DNA of 64,000 bases, from contig NZ_JACOAF010000030.1 in assembly GCF_014269285.1 (NCBI RefSeq), forward strand, positions 124,001-188,000. Direction: 5' to 3'. The notes beneath the pieces are model-generated. The model saw only the letters and a list, made by a program, of their open reading frames with translations, was not told the origin of the DNA and did not search any database. The position numbers and the translations under genes are program-made. Numbering within the stretch: position 1 is the stretch's first letter; each line of letters opens with the position of its first letter. The DNA comes from Rufibacter sediminis. GTDB lineage: Bacteria; Bacteroidota; Bacteroidia; Cytophagales; Hymenobacteraceae. Shown piece after piece: positions 51,398 to 59,476 of this stretch.

Positions 51398-51438
51398 CCT
51401 GTTTTTGGCTTATTTTTAAGTAAACAGCCCTAAAACAG
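51398..51438. repeat. Dispersed inverted repeat just before the Crp/Fnr gene
   Basis: CCTGTTTTTGGCTTATTTTTAAG and TAAACAGCCCTAAAACAG end 6 bases before the regulator's ATG, so this copy occupies the leader region. Confidence 0.6.
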
Positions 51439-51444
51439 AACCGT

Positions 51445-51996
51445 ATGCTGGCCTCGCTGCTGAACCAGGTTCCATTCTTCTCCCCCGATGACGTGGAAGC
51501 CTTTCTGCCCTTATGGAAGAAGCGCTACACGGTGAACCGCGGCGACTTCCTCATCCGGACGGGGCAGGTGGAGCAGCATCTGTATTTTGTGGAAAGCGGC
51601 ACCCTGCGGCTGTACCTGCCCACCCCGCAAGAAGAGATCTGCGTGGGATTTGCCTACCCCAACACCTTGATCACCTCGTTCCCTTCGCTAGTGACCCAAA
51701 CGCCCTCCCAGTACTGCATCCAAGCCCTGCGGAGAAGCGAGTTGCTGGCCATCTCGAAAACTGATTTTGACCTGATTCAGGAAAAACGGCCCGTATTCGG
51801 GAAGTTCTGGCGCCTGGAACTGGAGAAGGCCTTGGTGGGCAAGATAGAACGCGAAGTAGACCTGCAACTCCCCGATCCTGCCCAGCGCCTGGATCGTCTG
51901 CTGCGCCGGAGTCCGCATATCTTTCAGCTGGTGCCTAAGAAGTACATCGCCTCTTACCTTCGCATGACCCCTGAGACCCTGAGCCGCATCATGTAA
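51445..51996 (+). CDS. Crp/Fnr family transcriptional regulator
   Basis: The 183-residue protein has a cNMP-binding-type beta-roll sensor domain (about 10-115, RGDFLIRTGQVEQHLYFVESGTLRLYL split as RGDFLIRTGQVEQHLYF and VESGTLRLYL) and a C-terminal helix-turn-helix whose recognition helix ends YIASYLRMTPETLSRI. The protein stops directly after this helix, so the tail is a few residues short of typical. It has no iron-sulfur cysteines, so it is not a classic Fnr. An exact TTGAT-N4-ATCAA box lies 4 bases after its stop codon, before the dinB-like gene. Confidence 0.92.
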   Translation: MLASLLNQVPFFSPDDVEAFLPLWKKRYTVNRGDFLIRTGQVEQHLYFVESGTLRLYLPTPQEEICVGFAYPNTLITSFPSLVTQTPSQYCIQALRRSELLAISKTDFDLIQEKRPVFGKFWRLELEKALVGKIEREVDLQLPDPAQRLDRLLRRSPHIFQLVPKKYIASYLRMTPETLSRIM

Positions 51997-51999
51997 ATC

Positions 52000-52013
52000 T
52001 TGATCTGAATCAA
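52000..52013. promoter_or_regulatory. Fnr/Crp-type operator TTGAT-CTGA-ATCAA
   Basis: An exact match to the half-site pattern of Fnr-group regulators, lying 2 bases upstream of the -33 box of the next promoter. From that promoter the operator centre falls about 42 bases before the predicted transcript start, an activator-type position. Confidence 0.6.
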
Positions 52014-52015
52014 GG

Positions 52016-52043
52016 TTTGGCACCGTTCAGGGCGCTAGCTTTG
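52016..52043 (+). promoter_or_regulatory. Promoter of the DinB-family gene
   Basis: TTTG (52016-52019), 16-base spacer, TAGCTTTG (52036-52043): an exact fit to the Bacteroidota TTTG-N16-TAnnTTTG pattern, 17 bases before the ATG at 52061. Confidence 0.65.
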
Positions 52044-52060
52044 GTAAAAAGATAAACGTC

Positions 52061-52630
52061 ATGAAACCAGCACCTTTCCTAACCCAACTGCAGGAGCAGG
52101 CCCACGCCCAGCAAGAGATTATCCGGTCAGAGTTTCTTCCGGCGGATGCTGCGGCCCTTAATTTCAAGCCCCACGCCTCCGGGTGGAGCGTTCTGGAATG
52201 TGTAGAGCACCTCAACCGCTACAGCCGGTTTTATCTGCCCCACCTGGAGCGCGCCATCACTATCACTCAGCAGCCACTCCTTTCCCAGGCCGTGCGCTAC
52301 TCCTGGATAGGCAGAAAGTCCCTTGATGTGGTGAACCCCCTCGGCAGCAAGAAATACAAGACCCTGAAGCACCTGAACCCGCATAACAGCCATCTCACGC
52401 CCCAGGTACTGGACGAGTTCCTGCAGCACCAGGACAAGCTGCTCCACCTGCTGGAAGCCGCTGCCAAAGCAGATCTCAACAAAAAAGCCATTCCGGTGGA
52501 GTTCTTCCGATTGCTCAAAATGCGCTTGGGCGAAGCGCTGGAGTTCCTACTTCTGCACCAGCAGCGCCATCTGCTACAAGCCCAACGCGCGAAGGAACAG
52601 GCCCGGCACTCTATCTGCCTGGTGGTGTGA
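52061..52630 (+). CDS. DinB-family protein
   Basis: The 189-residue helical protein belongs to the DinB/YfiT-like group, four-helix-bundle metal-binding proteins with a conserved three-His site. Here ASGWSVLECVEHLNRY supplies the first His and the C-terminal HQQRHLLQAQR the pair. Members include bacillithiol transferases and many of unknown role, and this one is not assigned. It follows the Crp/Fnr regulator by 64 bases with its own promoter and Fnr-type box, so it is likely that regulator's target. Confidence 0.85.
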   Translation: MKPAPFLTQLQEQAHAQQEIIRSEFLPADAAALNFKPHASGWSVLECVEHLNRYSRFYLPHLERAITITQQPLLSQAVRYSWIGRKSLDVVNPLGSKKYKTLKHLNPHNSHLTPQVLDEFLQHQDKLLHLLEAAAKADLNKKAIPVEFFRLLKMRLGEALEFLLLHQQRHLLQAQRAKEQARHSICLVV

Positions 52631-52660
52631 AAAACCGGCTCTCCAGCCCTGGCAGACAGA

Positions 52661-54091
52661 TTATTCCACCGGCACCATGGCTTTGATGGCTACTATTTCC
52701 CGCTCGCCGGTTTCCAGGTTCACCTTCCAGAGTTGGTGGGCGTTGGTGTTAGTTATCCACAGAAAACCGTTGTGGAAAAGTACGTCGTTGGGTTCGTCTA
52801 AACCGCCTACAATGGTCTTGATGCGCTCTTTGGCCAGGTTAAGCTCCTTAACTTTGCCGTTGTAGGTATCTGCCAAGTAGAGGTTTCCGTTATGGGCCGT
52901 GATGCCCATGCAATGCTGCAGATACGCCTCGTCAAAGTAGCCGTCTTCATCCCCGAACTCAAAGAGCCCGCGGCCGATGAGCGTAGAAACCCGGCCTTTC
53001 TCCAGGTGTACCGCGCGCACGGCACTGGCCTCGGGGTCTGCCACGTACAGGGTGTGATCGATGAGGGTGAGGCCGCTGGGCTGGTTGAAAGCCGCTTCGG
53101 GCAGCGTTCCATCGGCGAGGGCCTCGCGGCCGGTTCCCGCAAACCGGTACACCTTTTCGGTGTGTAGGTCCATGCGCAGGATCTGGTGATTCCCGGCGCT
53201 GGCTATATAGAGCTGATTTCCGTCAATGACCAAATCCCAGGGACTGTTGGGGTTCACGGGCACGCCAATTTCCTCGTGGAAAAAGTAATAGCTCAATTCA
53301 CCCGTTCCGGCCACTGTTTTCACCTGCTTCTGCACCAGGTCTACCTTCCGGAGGGCGTTGTTCTTGGCATCGGCTACGTAGAGGAACTGCCCGTGCAAGG
53401 CCAGACCGTGCGGCTCATGGAAAGTAGCCTCCTCCGCAGGTCCGTCCGTGAAGCCTTGCTGGCCACTGCCAATCACTTCCAGCACATGACCGGCGGTATC
53501 CAGTTTCAGAATCTGGTTATGGCCACTGTCAGAAAGATAAAGATTGCCTTCTGGGTCCGCGATCATCTTAGAAGGAAACCGCAGGGCAGAGGCCTCGGTT
53601 GTTTCGGGTTTAAAGCGGTAGGGCTCCAGGTTTAAGCGTCCCTGGAACGTCTCAATCAGGTCATCCAGGTGCGGTTTGATGATGTCATAGATGCCCTCGC
53701 CGGAGCGTTGCCCCACCACTTTGCCATCGGGGTCAATGAGAGCCACCGTAGGCCAGGCGTTGACGGCGTATTGTTTCCACACCTCAAAATCAGCGTCGTT
53801 CACCACGGGGTGCTCAATCCCGAACTTAAGGATGGCCTGCCGGATGGCGTCTTTTCTTTTCTCGGCCTCGAACTTGGCGGAGTGCACGCCAATCACGACC
53901 AACTCGTTGGGATATTCCTGCTCCAGGCGCTTCAGATCAGGCAAGATGTGCTGGCAGTTGATGCACCCGAAGGTCCAGAAATCCAGCAGAACAATTTTAC
54001 CCCGGAAGTCTCGCAGGGTGTACGACCGATTCACATTCAGCCAACCGTGGCGGGTATTTATCTCGGGGGCGTTGACACGTCCGGTAAGCAT
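52661..54091 (-). CDS. Thioredoxin-like plus NHL-repeat protein (NHLRC2-like)
   Basis: The 476-residue protein starts with a thioredoxin-like domain (about 20-140) whose active-site pair is CINC (Cys43, Cys46) in FWTFGCINCQHILPDLKRL. It then has NHL-repeat beta-propeller blades (about 170-460: ADPEGNLYLSDSGHNQILKL, FHEPHGLALHGQFLYVADAKNN split into shorter motifs such as YVADAKNNALRKVD). This build is that of NHLRC2. There is no signal peptide, so it is cytoplasmic. It probably has a redox or scaffold role; no partner is visible. It is convergent with the DinB-family gene. Confidence 0.88.
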   Translation of the reverse strand: MLTGRVNAPEINTRHGWLNVNRSYTLRDFRGKIVLLDFWTFGCINCQHILPDLKRLEQEYPNELVVIGVHSAKFEAEKRKDAIRQAILKFGIEHPVVNDADFEVWKQYAVNAWPTVALIDPDGKVVGQRSGEGIYDIIKPHLDDLIETFQGRLNLEPYRFKPETTEASALRFPSKMIADPEGNLYLSDSGHNQILKLDTAGHVLEVIGSGQQGFTDGPAEEATFHEPHGLALHGQFLYVADAKNNALRKVDLVQKQVKTVAGTGELSYYFFHEEIGVPVNPNSPWDLVIDGNQLYIASAGNHQILRMDLHTEKVYRFAGTGREALADGTLPEAAFNQPSGLTLIDHTLYVADPEASAVRAVHLEKGRVSTLIGRGLFEFGDEDGYFDEAYLQHCMGITAHNGNLYLADTYNGKVKELNLAKERIKTIVGGLDEPNDVLFHNGFLWITNTNAHQLWKVNLETGEREIVAIKAMVPVE

Positions 54092-54275
54092 AGGCTCTTC
54101 ACTTATTGTAAATAATAAAGTTAATATAGGATTTAACTTTTAATAAAATCAACTCAGCCGATAAAAATCTTCGCTTTTGCTCTTCTTCTCTCTTTCCGGC
54201 ACACTACTTTGAAAAGCGTAATTCATCTTAAGAAATTGAGTATCAACAGGTATTGTCTTCCCAAAGCTCACCAGT

Positions 54276-54311
54276 CGTTTTGGGCCTCTTTTCAAGAAAA
54301 CCCCTCTTTTT
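54276..54311. repeat. Dispersed inverted repeat, degenerate copy
   Basis: CGTTTTGGGCCTCTTTTC and AAGAAAACCCCTC are the recognisable parts. Confidence 0.4.
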
Positions 54312-54382
54312 CAGAGAACCAGGTTCAAACGCGCTCCATCTGGGCAGGCGTTTGCAAGCACGGGTCTACGTGTTCCATTTAC

Positions 54383-54412
54383 CGCATGTTTTAAGGAAAA
54401 AGGGCTTAAAAC
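54383..54412. repeat. Dispersed inverted repeat, degenerate copy
   Basis: ATGTTTTAAGG and GGGCTTAAAACAG are the recognisable arms. Confidence 0.35.
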
Positions 54413-54647
54413 AGAAATACCCTGAAGGTCAGGGCTCAAGAAGTAATGAAGGTGCTGGGAAGTTCGCTTCCAAAAAGAGAAGTTCCTGAAGGGGTAGTAT
54501 AGCCAAATCGCTACCATACTGTGCCTCCACGAGGCAAGTGTCTGCCTATGTTGAGTGTGCTCTAATTATAGTACCTTTAGCGGAGGAGTAAGCAAGCACC
54601 TGGGCAACAGGCAAGTCAGATCTCAAATAGCAGTCAGCACACAAAAA

Positions 54648-55112
54648 ATGAAAAAAGCACTAGACTTTATGGCCCTGCTGTTGGGCATCAGGACAGCCAA
54701 CAACACCGATGGTCATCGGCGGAGTCCTATCATTAGGTGGAGAACCTGGTTTCCTCTCCTAAAATGGACTTTTTCTCTGCTGCTGGGTGGCTTTTTATTG
54801 CTCCTGCTCCTCAGCTTACTCACTGATTCTTACGTGAAACAAAGGAACACCAGCCAGAAACTGAATCGACTGGGCGTGGCAATTGTGAAGTACCACCAGA
54901 CCCAAACCCGCTGGCCTCTTACGTTAGAGGAAGTAGTGGCAAACAGTCCCGTGCTGCGTGATTTGACCGTGGACAGCTGGGGAAAAGCCATTCTCTATCA
55001 GCCTAACCCCGCCCGCCAGACCTTCTCCCTGACCTCGAGCGGCAAAGACCAGCAACTGAACACCCCCGATGACCTGGTGCAGGTGATTCAGACGATGAAC
55101 CGCCAGGACTAA
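54648..55112 (+). CDS. Membrane protein with pseudopilin GspG-like C-terminal domain
   Basis: The 154-residue protein from the ATG at 54648 has one membrane segment (about 40-62, WTFSLLLGGFLLLLLLSLL) and then a domain resembling the C-terminal part of type II pseudopilin GspG: YHQTQTRWPLTLEEVV, DSWGKAILYQPNP and a closing LTSSGKDQQLNTPDDLV. It has no prepilin peptidase site, and no secretion genes are near, so it is not a standard pseudopilin. The function is unknown. The PAP2 gene starts 149 bases downstream. Confidence 0.7.
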   Translation: MKKALDFMALLLGIRTANNTDGHRRSPIIRWRTWFPLLKWTFSLLLGGFLLLLLLSLLTDSYVKQRNTSQKLNRLGVAIVKYHQTQTRWPLTLEEVVANSPVLRDLTVDSWGKAILYQPNPARQTFSLTSSGKDQQLNTPDDLVQVIQTMNRQD

Positions 55113-55182
55113 CCTGCGTTTAGGGGCTGGTGACGCGCCTCCCAATACAGGAGGGCACTCCCAAAACTTCTCGGCCCGACTT

Positions 55183-55220
55183 GCGTTTTTATGACTGTTT
55201 TGAGAAAACAAGCTTACAAC
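55183..55220. repeat. Dispersed inverted repeat, degenerate copy
   Basis: GCGTTTTTATGACTGTTTTG and AGAAAACAAGCTTACAACG lie just upstream of the chosen PAP2 start. Confidence 0.4.
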
Positions 55221-55261
55221 GCCGCTGGTTGGGTAATGAAGAGGACGGTGTCTGTAGGGAG

Positions 55262-56095
55262 ATGTGTCACCATAATTTCTATCTATCACGTAAATCTTTA
55301 CCCAACTTGAACATTAAACTATTCCTGTCCACCTCGCTGCTGTGGCTTTCTGTGTCTGCGGGAGTGGTAGCTCAAACTCCAGTTGCGGACACCGTAACCA
55401 CTACATCGGCTCAGGCCGCTCAATCGGCCACGCAGGCCGAGGAGAAACCCAGAACCAAACAGTACCTGAAGCGCGCAGTGCTTCCGTCGGCTATCTTAAT
55501 TGCCGCTGGTATTTCCACCATCAAAGACCGGGGCTTTTACAGCAGTTATGACGCCAGCCGAGACGCCAGGAAAGCTTTCCCCCACTTCAGCACCAAGATT
55601 GATGACTATCTGTTTTTCGTGCCCATTGTAGGTCTGTATGGGTTCACGGCCTTTTCAGAGGAAAACAAACATGACATCCGGCGCCAGACGGGTTTATTGC
55701 TGGCTTCCGGCGCGCTCACAACGGTGGTGATCTATCCCATGAAAATCTGGACAGCGCAGGAAAGGCCCAACGGCTTGCCCCGGGCGTTCCCCTCAGGCCA
55801 CACGGCCTATGCGTTCACCATTGCCACCATCGTAGACAAAGAATTCCGGCACAAAAGCAAGTGGATTAGTATTGGTAGCTACACCATTGCCTCGGCCACG
55901 GGCGTGATGCGGGTCCTGAACAACGAACACTGGATGGCCGATGTCTTGGCCGGCGCGGGCATTGGCATTCTCTCCGTGAACACCGTTTACTTTCTGCATG
56001 ACCGCCTCCTGCGCAACAAAGGCCTGAACGCCTCCATCACCCCAGCCGTTTTACCGGGCGGCCGATTGGGTCTGGGCATGGGCTTGCAGTTCTGA
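55262..56095 (+). CDS. PAP2-family membrane phosphatase
   Basis: The 277-residue product from the ATG at 55262 has a signal-like N-terminus (LFLSTSLLWLSVSAGVVA-Q) and a Thr/Ala-rich spacer. The phosphatidic-acid-phosphatase type 2 domain follows with the three active-site motifs: KIWTAQERP, PSGHTAYAF and RVLNNEHWMADVLAG. Enzymes of this group dephosphorylate lipid phosphates or isoprenoid pyrophosphates on the periplasmic side. The protein ends in an aromatic residue (GLQF). Its exact substrate is unknown. The frame upstream of 55262 is non-native, since it runs through a repeat. Confidence 0.88.
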   Translation: MCHHNFYLSRKSLPNLNIKLFLSTSLLWLSVSAGVVAQTPVADTVTTTSAQAAQSATQAEEKPRTKQYLKRAVLPSAILIAAGISTIKDRGFYSSYDASRDARKAFPHFSTKIDDYLFFVPIVGLYGFTAFSEENKHDIRRQTGLLLASGALTTVVIYPMKIWTAQERPNGLPRAFPSGHTAYAFTIATIVDKEFRHKSKWISIGSYTIASATGVMRVLNNEHWMADVLAGAGIGILSVNTVYFLHDRLLRNKGLNASITPAVLPGGRLGLGMGLQF

Positions 56096-56105
56096 TGATG
56101 GCTGA

Positions 56106-56142
56106 TTAATGGCTGTTTTTGTCAAAAGGGCCCGAAAACAGC
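56106..56142. repeat. Dispersed inverted repeat, degenerate copy
   Basis: ATGGCTGTTTTTGTC and AAAAGGGCCCGAAAACAGCG lie between the PAP2 and nnr genes. Confidence 0.5.
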
Positions 56143-56201
56143 GTATAATGACCTTGAGCAGTCTTATCCGTTTAGGAACAATCAGGTATTAACCAGCAAC
56201 C

Positions 56202-57713
56202 ATGAAAATACTCACCGCCGCCCAGACCCGCGCCGCCGATGCTTTCACCATTGCGCAGGAGCCCATCTCTTCCCTTGATCTGATGGAGCGCGCCTCCTGG
56301 GCCTTGGTGCAGTGGCTGAAACAGAGGTATTCGGCGGCAGTTCCTGTTTTCGTTTTCTGCGGCCCCGGCAATAACGGCGGCGATGGCTTGGCGGCCGCCC
56401 GCCTGCTTCATCAGGATGGCTATGACGTGCAGGTTTTCCTGATTGAAACCGGCCAGAGCGCTTCCGCAGACTTTACCCAGAATCTGCAGCGTCTGCCCAG
56501 CGCCATCGCGGTGAACCGGCTCCAGCGCCTAGAAGATTTACCGCCAGGGTTGCCGCCTCAGGCACTCGTATTGGACGGACTGTTTGGCTCGGGGCTTTCC
56601 CGGCCCTTGGAAGGTCTGTACGCCCAGGTAGTCACGTATCTGAACCAGCAGCCCGCCACTATTCTTTCCATCGATATCCCCTCGGGGCTGTTCGCCGATG
56701 CGCCTACTCCCTCCGGCAGCGCCGTTATTCAGGCCGATGTCACGCTCACCTTTGAGCGGCCTAAACTGGCGTTTCTGATGCCCCATTCGGGGGGTTATGC
56801 CGGCGAGTGGCACGTGCTTCCTATTGGGCTGCATGAAGATTTCCTGAACCAGGTGGAGTCTCCGTACCAGGTTCTCCTGCCCGAGGCCTTCCAGACCATC
56901 CTTCGTCCCAGATCAAAGTTTTCGCACAAAGGCACATTTGGGCACGCTCTGCTGGTGGGCGGAAGTTACGGGAAGATGGGGGCCATTACCATGAGTGCGC
57001 ACGCGGCGTTGCGGGCGGGCGTAGGGCTCCTGACCGTGCAGGTTCCCCAAAGCGGCTATTCCATTCTCCAGACAACAGTGCCAGAGGCGATGGTGTTGAC
57101 CGATGATCATGAACGGCACCTTTCCCAGTTCCCGGAGGACCTCACGAAGTACCAGTGCCTGGGCATTGGGCCAGGCTTTGGCCAAGCCGAAGACACCCGT
57201 CTGGCCCTGGAGAGTCTGTTCCGCCAAAAGCTGCCGCCGCTGGTGCTGGATGCCGATGCCCTGAACCTACTGGCCGCGGACCGTTTACTGCGCCAGCAAC
57301 TGCCCCCTGATAGTATCTTAACGCCGCACCCCAAGGAATTTGAACGGCTCACCGGCCCGGCCTCGGATGATTTCCACCGGCTGCAACTACTACAAAACTT
57401 CTGTTCCGAACACGCCTGCTATGTCATCCTGAAAGGGGCCCACTCCTGCATCGGGACCCCGTCTGGCGAGTTCTATTTCAACACCACCGGCAACCCGGGC
57501 ATGGCGACGGGCGGCTCCGGTGACGTGCTCACGGGCATTTTGACGGGGTTACGGGCGCAAGGGTACTCTCCTTTAGAGGCTTGTCAACTGGGGGTTTACC
57601 TGCACGGGCTGGCCGGCGATCTAGCGGCTGAAGCAGTAGGAGAAGATTCACTCATCGCCTCGGATCTATATAACTACCTGGGCGCGGCTTTTCTACAAAT
57701 CAGACACTCCTGA
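56202..57713 (+). CDS. nnr: Bifunctional NAD(P)H-hydrate epimerase and dehydratase
   Basis: The enzyme repairs hydrated NAD(P)H. The 503-residue product has an N-terminal YjeF_N epimerase domain (about 1-215; CGPGNNGGDGLAAARLL, LSIDIPSGL) and a C-terminal ADP-dependent dehydratase domain (about 225-500; GSYGKMGAITMSAHAALRAG, ILTPHPKEFERLTG, NPGMATGGSGDVLTGIL). Both active regions look complete. It is the typical fused length. It stands alone, with a repeat either side. Confidence 0.95.
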   Translation: MKILTAAQTRAADAFTIAQEPISSLDLMERASWALVQWLKQRYSAAVPVFVFCGPGNNGGDGLAAARLLHQDGYDVQVFLIETGQSASADFTQNLQRLPSAIAVNRLQRLEDLPPGLPPQALVLDGLFGSGLSRPLEGLYAQVVTYLNQQPATILSIDIPSGLFADAPTPSGSAVIQADVTLTFERPKLAFLMPHSGGYAGEWHVLPIGLHEDFLNQVESPYQVLLPEAFQTILRPRSKFSHKGTFGHALLVGGSYGKMGAITMSAHAALRAGVGLLTVQVPQSGYSILQTTVPEAMVLTDDHERHLSQFPEDLTKYQCLGIGPGFGQAEDTRLALESLFRQKLPPLVLDADALNLLAADRLLRQQLPPDSILTPHPKEFERLTGPASDDFHRLQLLQNFCSEHACYVILKGAHSCIGTPSGEFYFNTTGNPGMATGGSGDVLTGILTGLRAQGYSPLEACQLGVYLHGLAGDLAAEAVGEDSLIASDLYNYLGAAFLQIRHS

Positions 57714-57729
57714 ACCATTTCCGGCGCTG

Positions 57730-57767
57730 GCTTTTTAGGCTTAGTTTCAGGAAATCAGGTCAAAAAC
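57730..57767. repeat. Dispersed inverted repeat, degenerate copy
   Basis: CTTTTTAGGCTTAGTTTCAGG and AAATCAGGTCAAAAACAG follow the nnr gene. Confidence 0.4.
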
Positions 57768-57849
57768 AGAGAATGCGTTTCAGCGGCCTTTTGCCGATTT
57801 CGGCCTTAAAACGCTGCGAGGTAGTAATAGTTTTACTTGGGGAAGACGC

Positions 57850-58698
57850 TTACGTCAAGAGCCAGACCAGCAGGAATTGCAGCATCATCATCCCATCGGT
57901 GAGAAGCATGAAGTAATAAGGAGATCGGTATTCGTGCGCGTTCCAGACTACCAGAGCGGCCGCTACCCCCGCCAAGCCCAAGGCGATGCGCATGTGCAGC
58001 ACGGTTCCGGCGGGTACCAGCAGCACAAACAGGAACAAGAAAACCAGGGCCAGCTTTTTGGTGTTCTGAACGCCCCATCTGGTTGGGAACGTCACGGTCT
58101 GGGTCAGTTTATCTTTGTTTATGTCCCGGATATCGAAAACGAGGGTCAAAGCGAACAGAAACAGAAAGCGCCGCACAAAAAGGATGAGACTGTCTGAGGA
58201 GAACAGGTCATGGCCCACCTCGGTGAGGGGCAGTTGCACGGTAATGGCGGTCCAGACGTAGGCAATCAGGAAAACTTTGAGGTACGGGATATCGCGCAGC
58301 GGAATGAAACGCTCCCCCTCCGGCACCACTGGCACCGAGTACAGGCCCGCAATCACCAGCAGATGCAGCAGAAACCAGAAATTCAGCTCAAAAATAGCCG
58401 TCCAGTACAGGAAGATGGCACAGAGGGCACTGCCCACGGCCATAAAGATCAGCTCTAACCGGTTCGATTTCACCCACTCCAGGCGAGGGGTCAGAGGCAC
58501 GTCCTGGTTGAATTTGTAAGGCAGCAGGCTGTCTGCGTTGTAGACAAACAAGGTGGCGAAGAAGACCATGGCTCCCAGTCGCAAAGAAATGGGGATTCCG
58601 CTGAGCAGATAGGTCTCCCCCACCAGTGCGGCGGCGCACAGGGAGATGAACATATTGCTGTACAGAATGAAATCAAGGACTTTTTGGGGGACCCTCAT
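57850..58698 (-). CDS. UbiA-like integral membrane protein
   Basis: The 282-residue protein has about seven to nine membrane segments and UbiA-prenyltransferase-like elements: FVYNADSLLPY in place of the first Asp-rich motif and FDIRDINKDK as the second. The first motif lacks two of the usual Asp residues, so it may be inactive or act on another substrate. If active, UbiA enzymes attach prenyl groups to aromatic acceptors. It stands alone between nnr and ppa. I rate the fold as likely and the activity as uncertain. Confidence 0.75.
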   Translation of the reverse strand: MRVPQKVLDFILYSNMFISLCAAALVGETYLLSGIPISLRLGAMVFFATLFVYNADSLLPYKFNQDVPLTPRLEWVKSNRLELIFMAVGSALCAIFLYWTAIFELNFWFLLHLLVIAGLYSVPVVPEGERFIPLRDIPYLKVFLIAYVWTAITVQLPLTEVGHDLFSSDSLILFVRRFLFLFALTLVFDIRDINKDKLTQTVTFPTRWGVQNTKKLALVFLFLFVLLVPAGTVLHMRIALGLAGVAAALVVWNAHEYRSPYYFMLLTDGMMMLQFLLVWLLT

Positions 58699-58816
58699 GT
58701 GATCTTACTGGTCAACGGTTTTCTTCACCATTTCCCTGACAAAGTACGTCAGCCAAACATATAGGTGCAACACTATTCTTGGGTTTGTTTTCGCGTTTTT
58801 CAAGCGTCTACAAACC

Positions 58817-58853
58817 AGAAGCGCCGATTTCCTATACGGGAACCGGCGCTTCT
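58817..58853 (-). terminator. Hairpin after ppa
   Basis: A 10-bp stem AGAAGCGCCG / CGGCGCTTCT lies just downstream of the ppa stop, with an extra inner GG/CC pairing. The T-run expected on the minus strand is weak. Confidence 0.5.
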
Positions 58854-58876
58854 TCAATGGCATTCTTTTCTACTTC

Positions 58877-59437
58877 TTAGCTTTGCGCTCTGAAGGTGGT
58901 ATTGTACAGCTCAATGCTCTGCTCAATGATCTTGTAGGCTTCTTCACGGCCCAGGAAGTTCTCTACTACCACTTCTTTGTTTTCCAGTTTCTTATAGTCT
59001 TCAAAGAAACGTTGGATTTCCAGCAGCGTGTGCGGAGGCAACTCAGAGATGTCATTGATGTGCTTCACAGACATGTCATTGGCCGCCACGGCGATGATCT
59101 TGTCATCTTCCTCGTTGTTGTCAATCATCTGCATCACGCCAATCACTTTGGCATCAATGAGGCACATAGGCGCTACATCAATAGAGCAAAGCACCAGGAT
59201 GTCCAGAGGGTCTTTGTCATCGCAGTAAGTCTGCGGAATGAAACCATAGTTTGCCGGGTAGTGCACCGCGGAGAACAATACTCTATCTAATTTCAGGAGA
59301 CCACTGTCTTTGTCCAGTTCATACTTGGCTTTGGAGCCCTTCGGGATTTCAATAATACCGGTTACCACCTTCGGAGCCTCTTCACCGAAGCTTACATCGT
59401 GCCAGGGATTGCTGGCGGTTTGGGAAGTTTCTAACAT
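58877..59437 (-). CDS. ppa: Inorganic pyrophosphatase
   Basis: PPase hydrolyses pyrophosphate to drive biosynthesis. The 186-residue product is the soluble family I type, with [41 protein letters not shown] (read as YGFIPQT and [11 protein letters not shown]) and a late [10 protein letters not shown]. The metal-binding Asp residues of DDKDPLD are intact. It is cytoplasmic. The neighbours are a PafA-type phosphatase and a UbiA-like gene. Confidence 0.96.
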   Translation of the reverse strand: MLETSQTASNPWHDVSFGEEAPKVVTGIIEIPKGSKAKYELDKDSGLLKLDRVLFSAVHYPANYGFIPQTYCDDKDPLDILVLCSIDVAPMCLIDAKVIGVMQMIDNNEEDDKIIAVAANDMSVKHINDISELPPHTLLEIQRFFEDYKKLENKEVVVENFLGREEAYKIIEQSIELYNTTFRAQS

Positions 59438-59476
59438 CTTACTTTTTATCTAATCTATCCTCGCGTCTGGAAACCC

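Larger units (their letters stand above)
54092..54647. other. Intergenic stretch with two degenerate repeats
   Basis: No gene is supported. The stretch includes repeat-family traces at about 54276-54311 and 54383-54412. The remainder shows nothing I can name. Confidence 0.55.

Noticed and set aside
1-57800. CRISPR array suggested by the many similar palindromes
   Set aside because: Copies are dispersed singly or in pairs at irregular distances, with no regular spacers and no cas genes.
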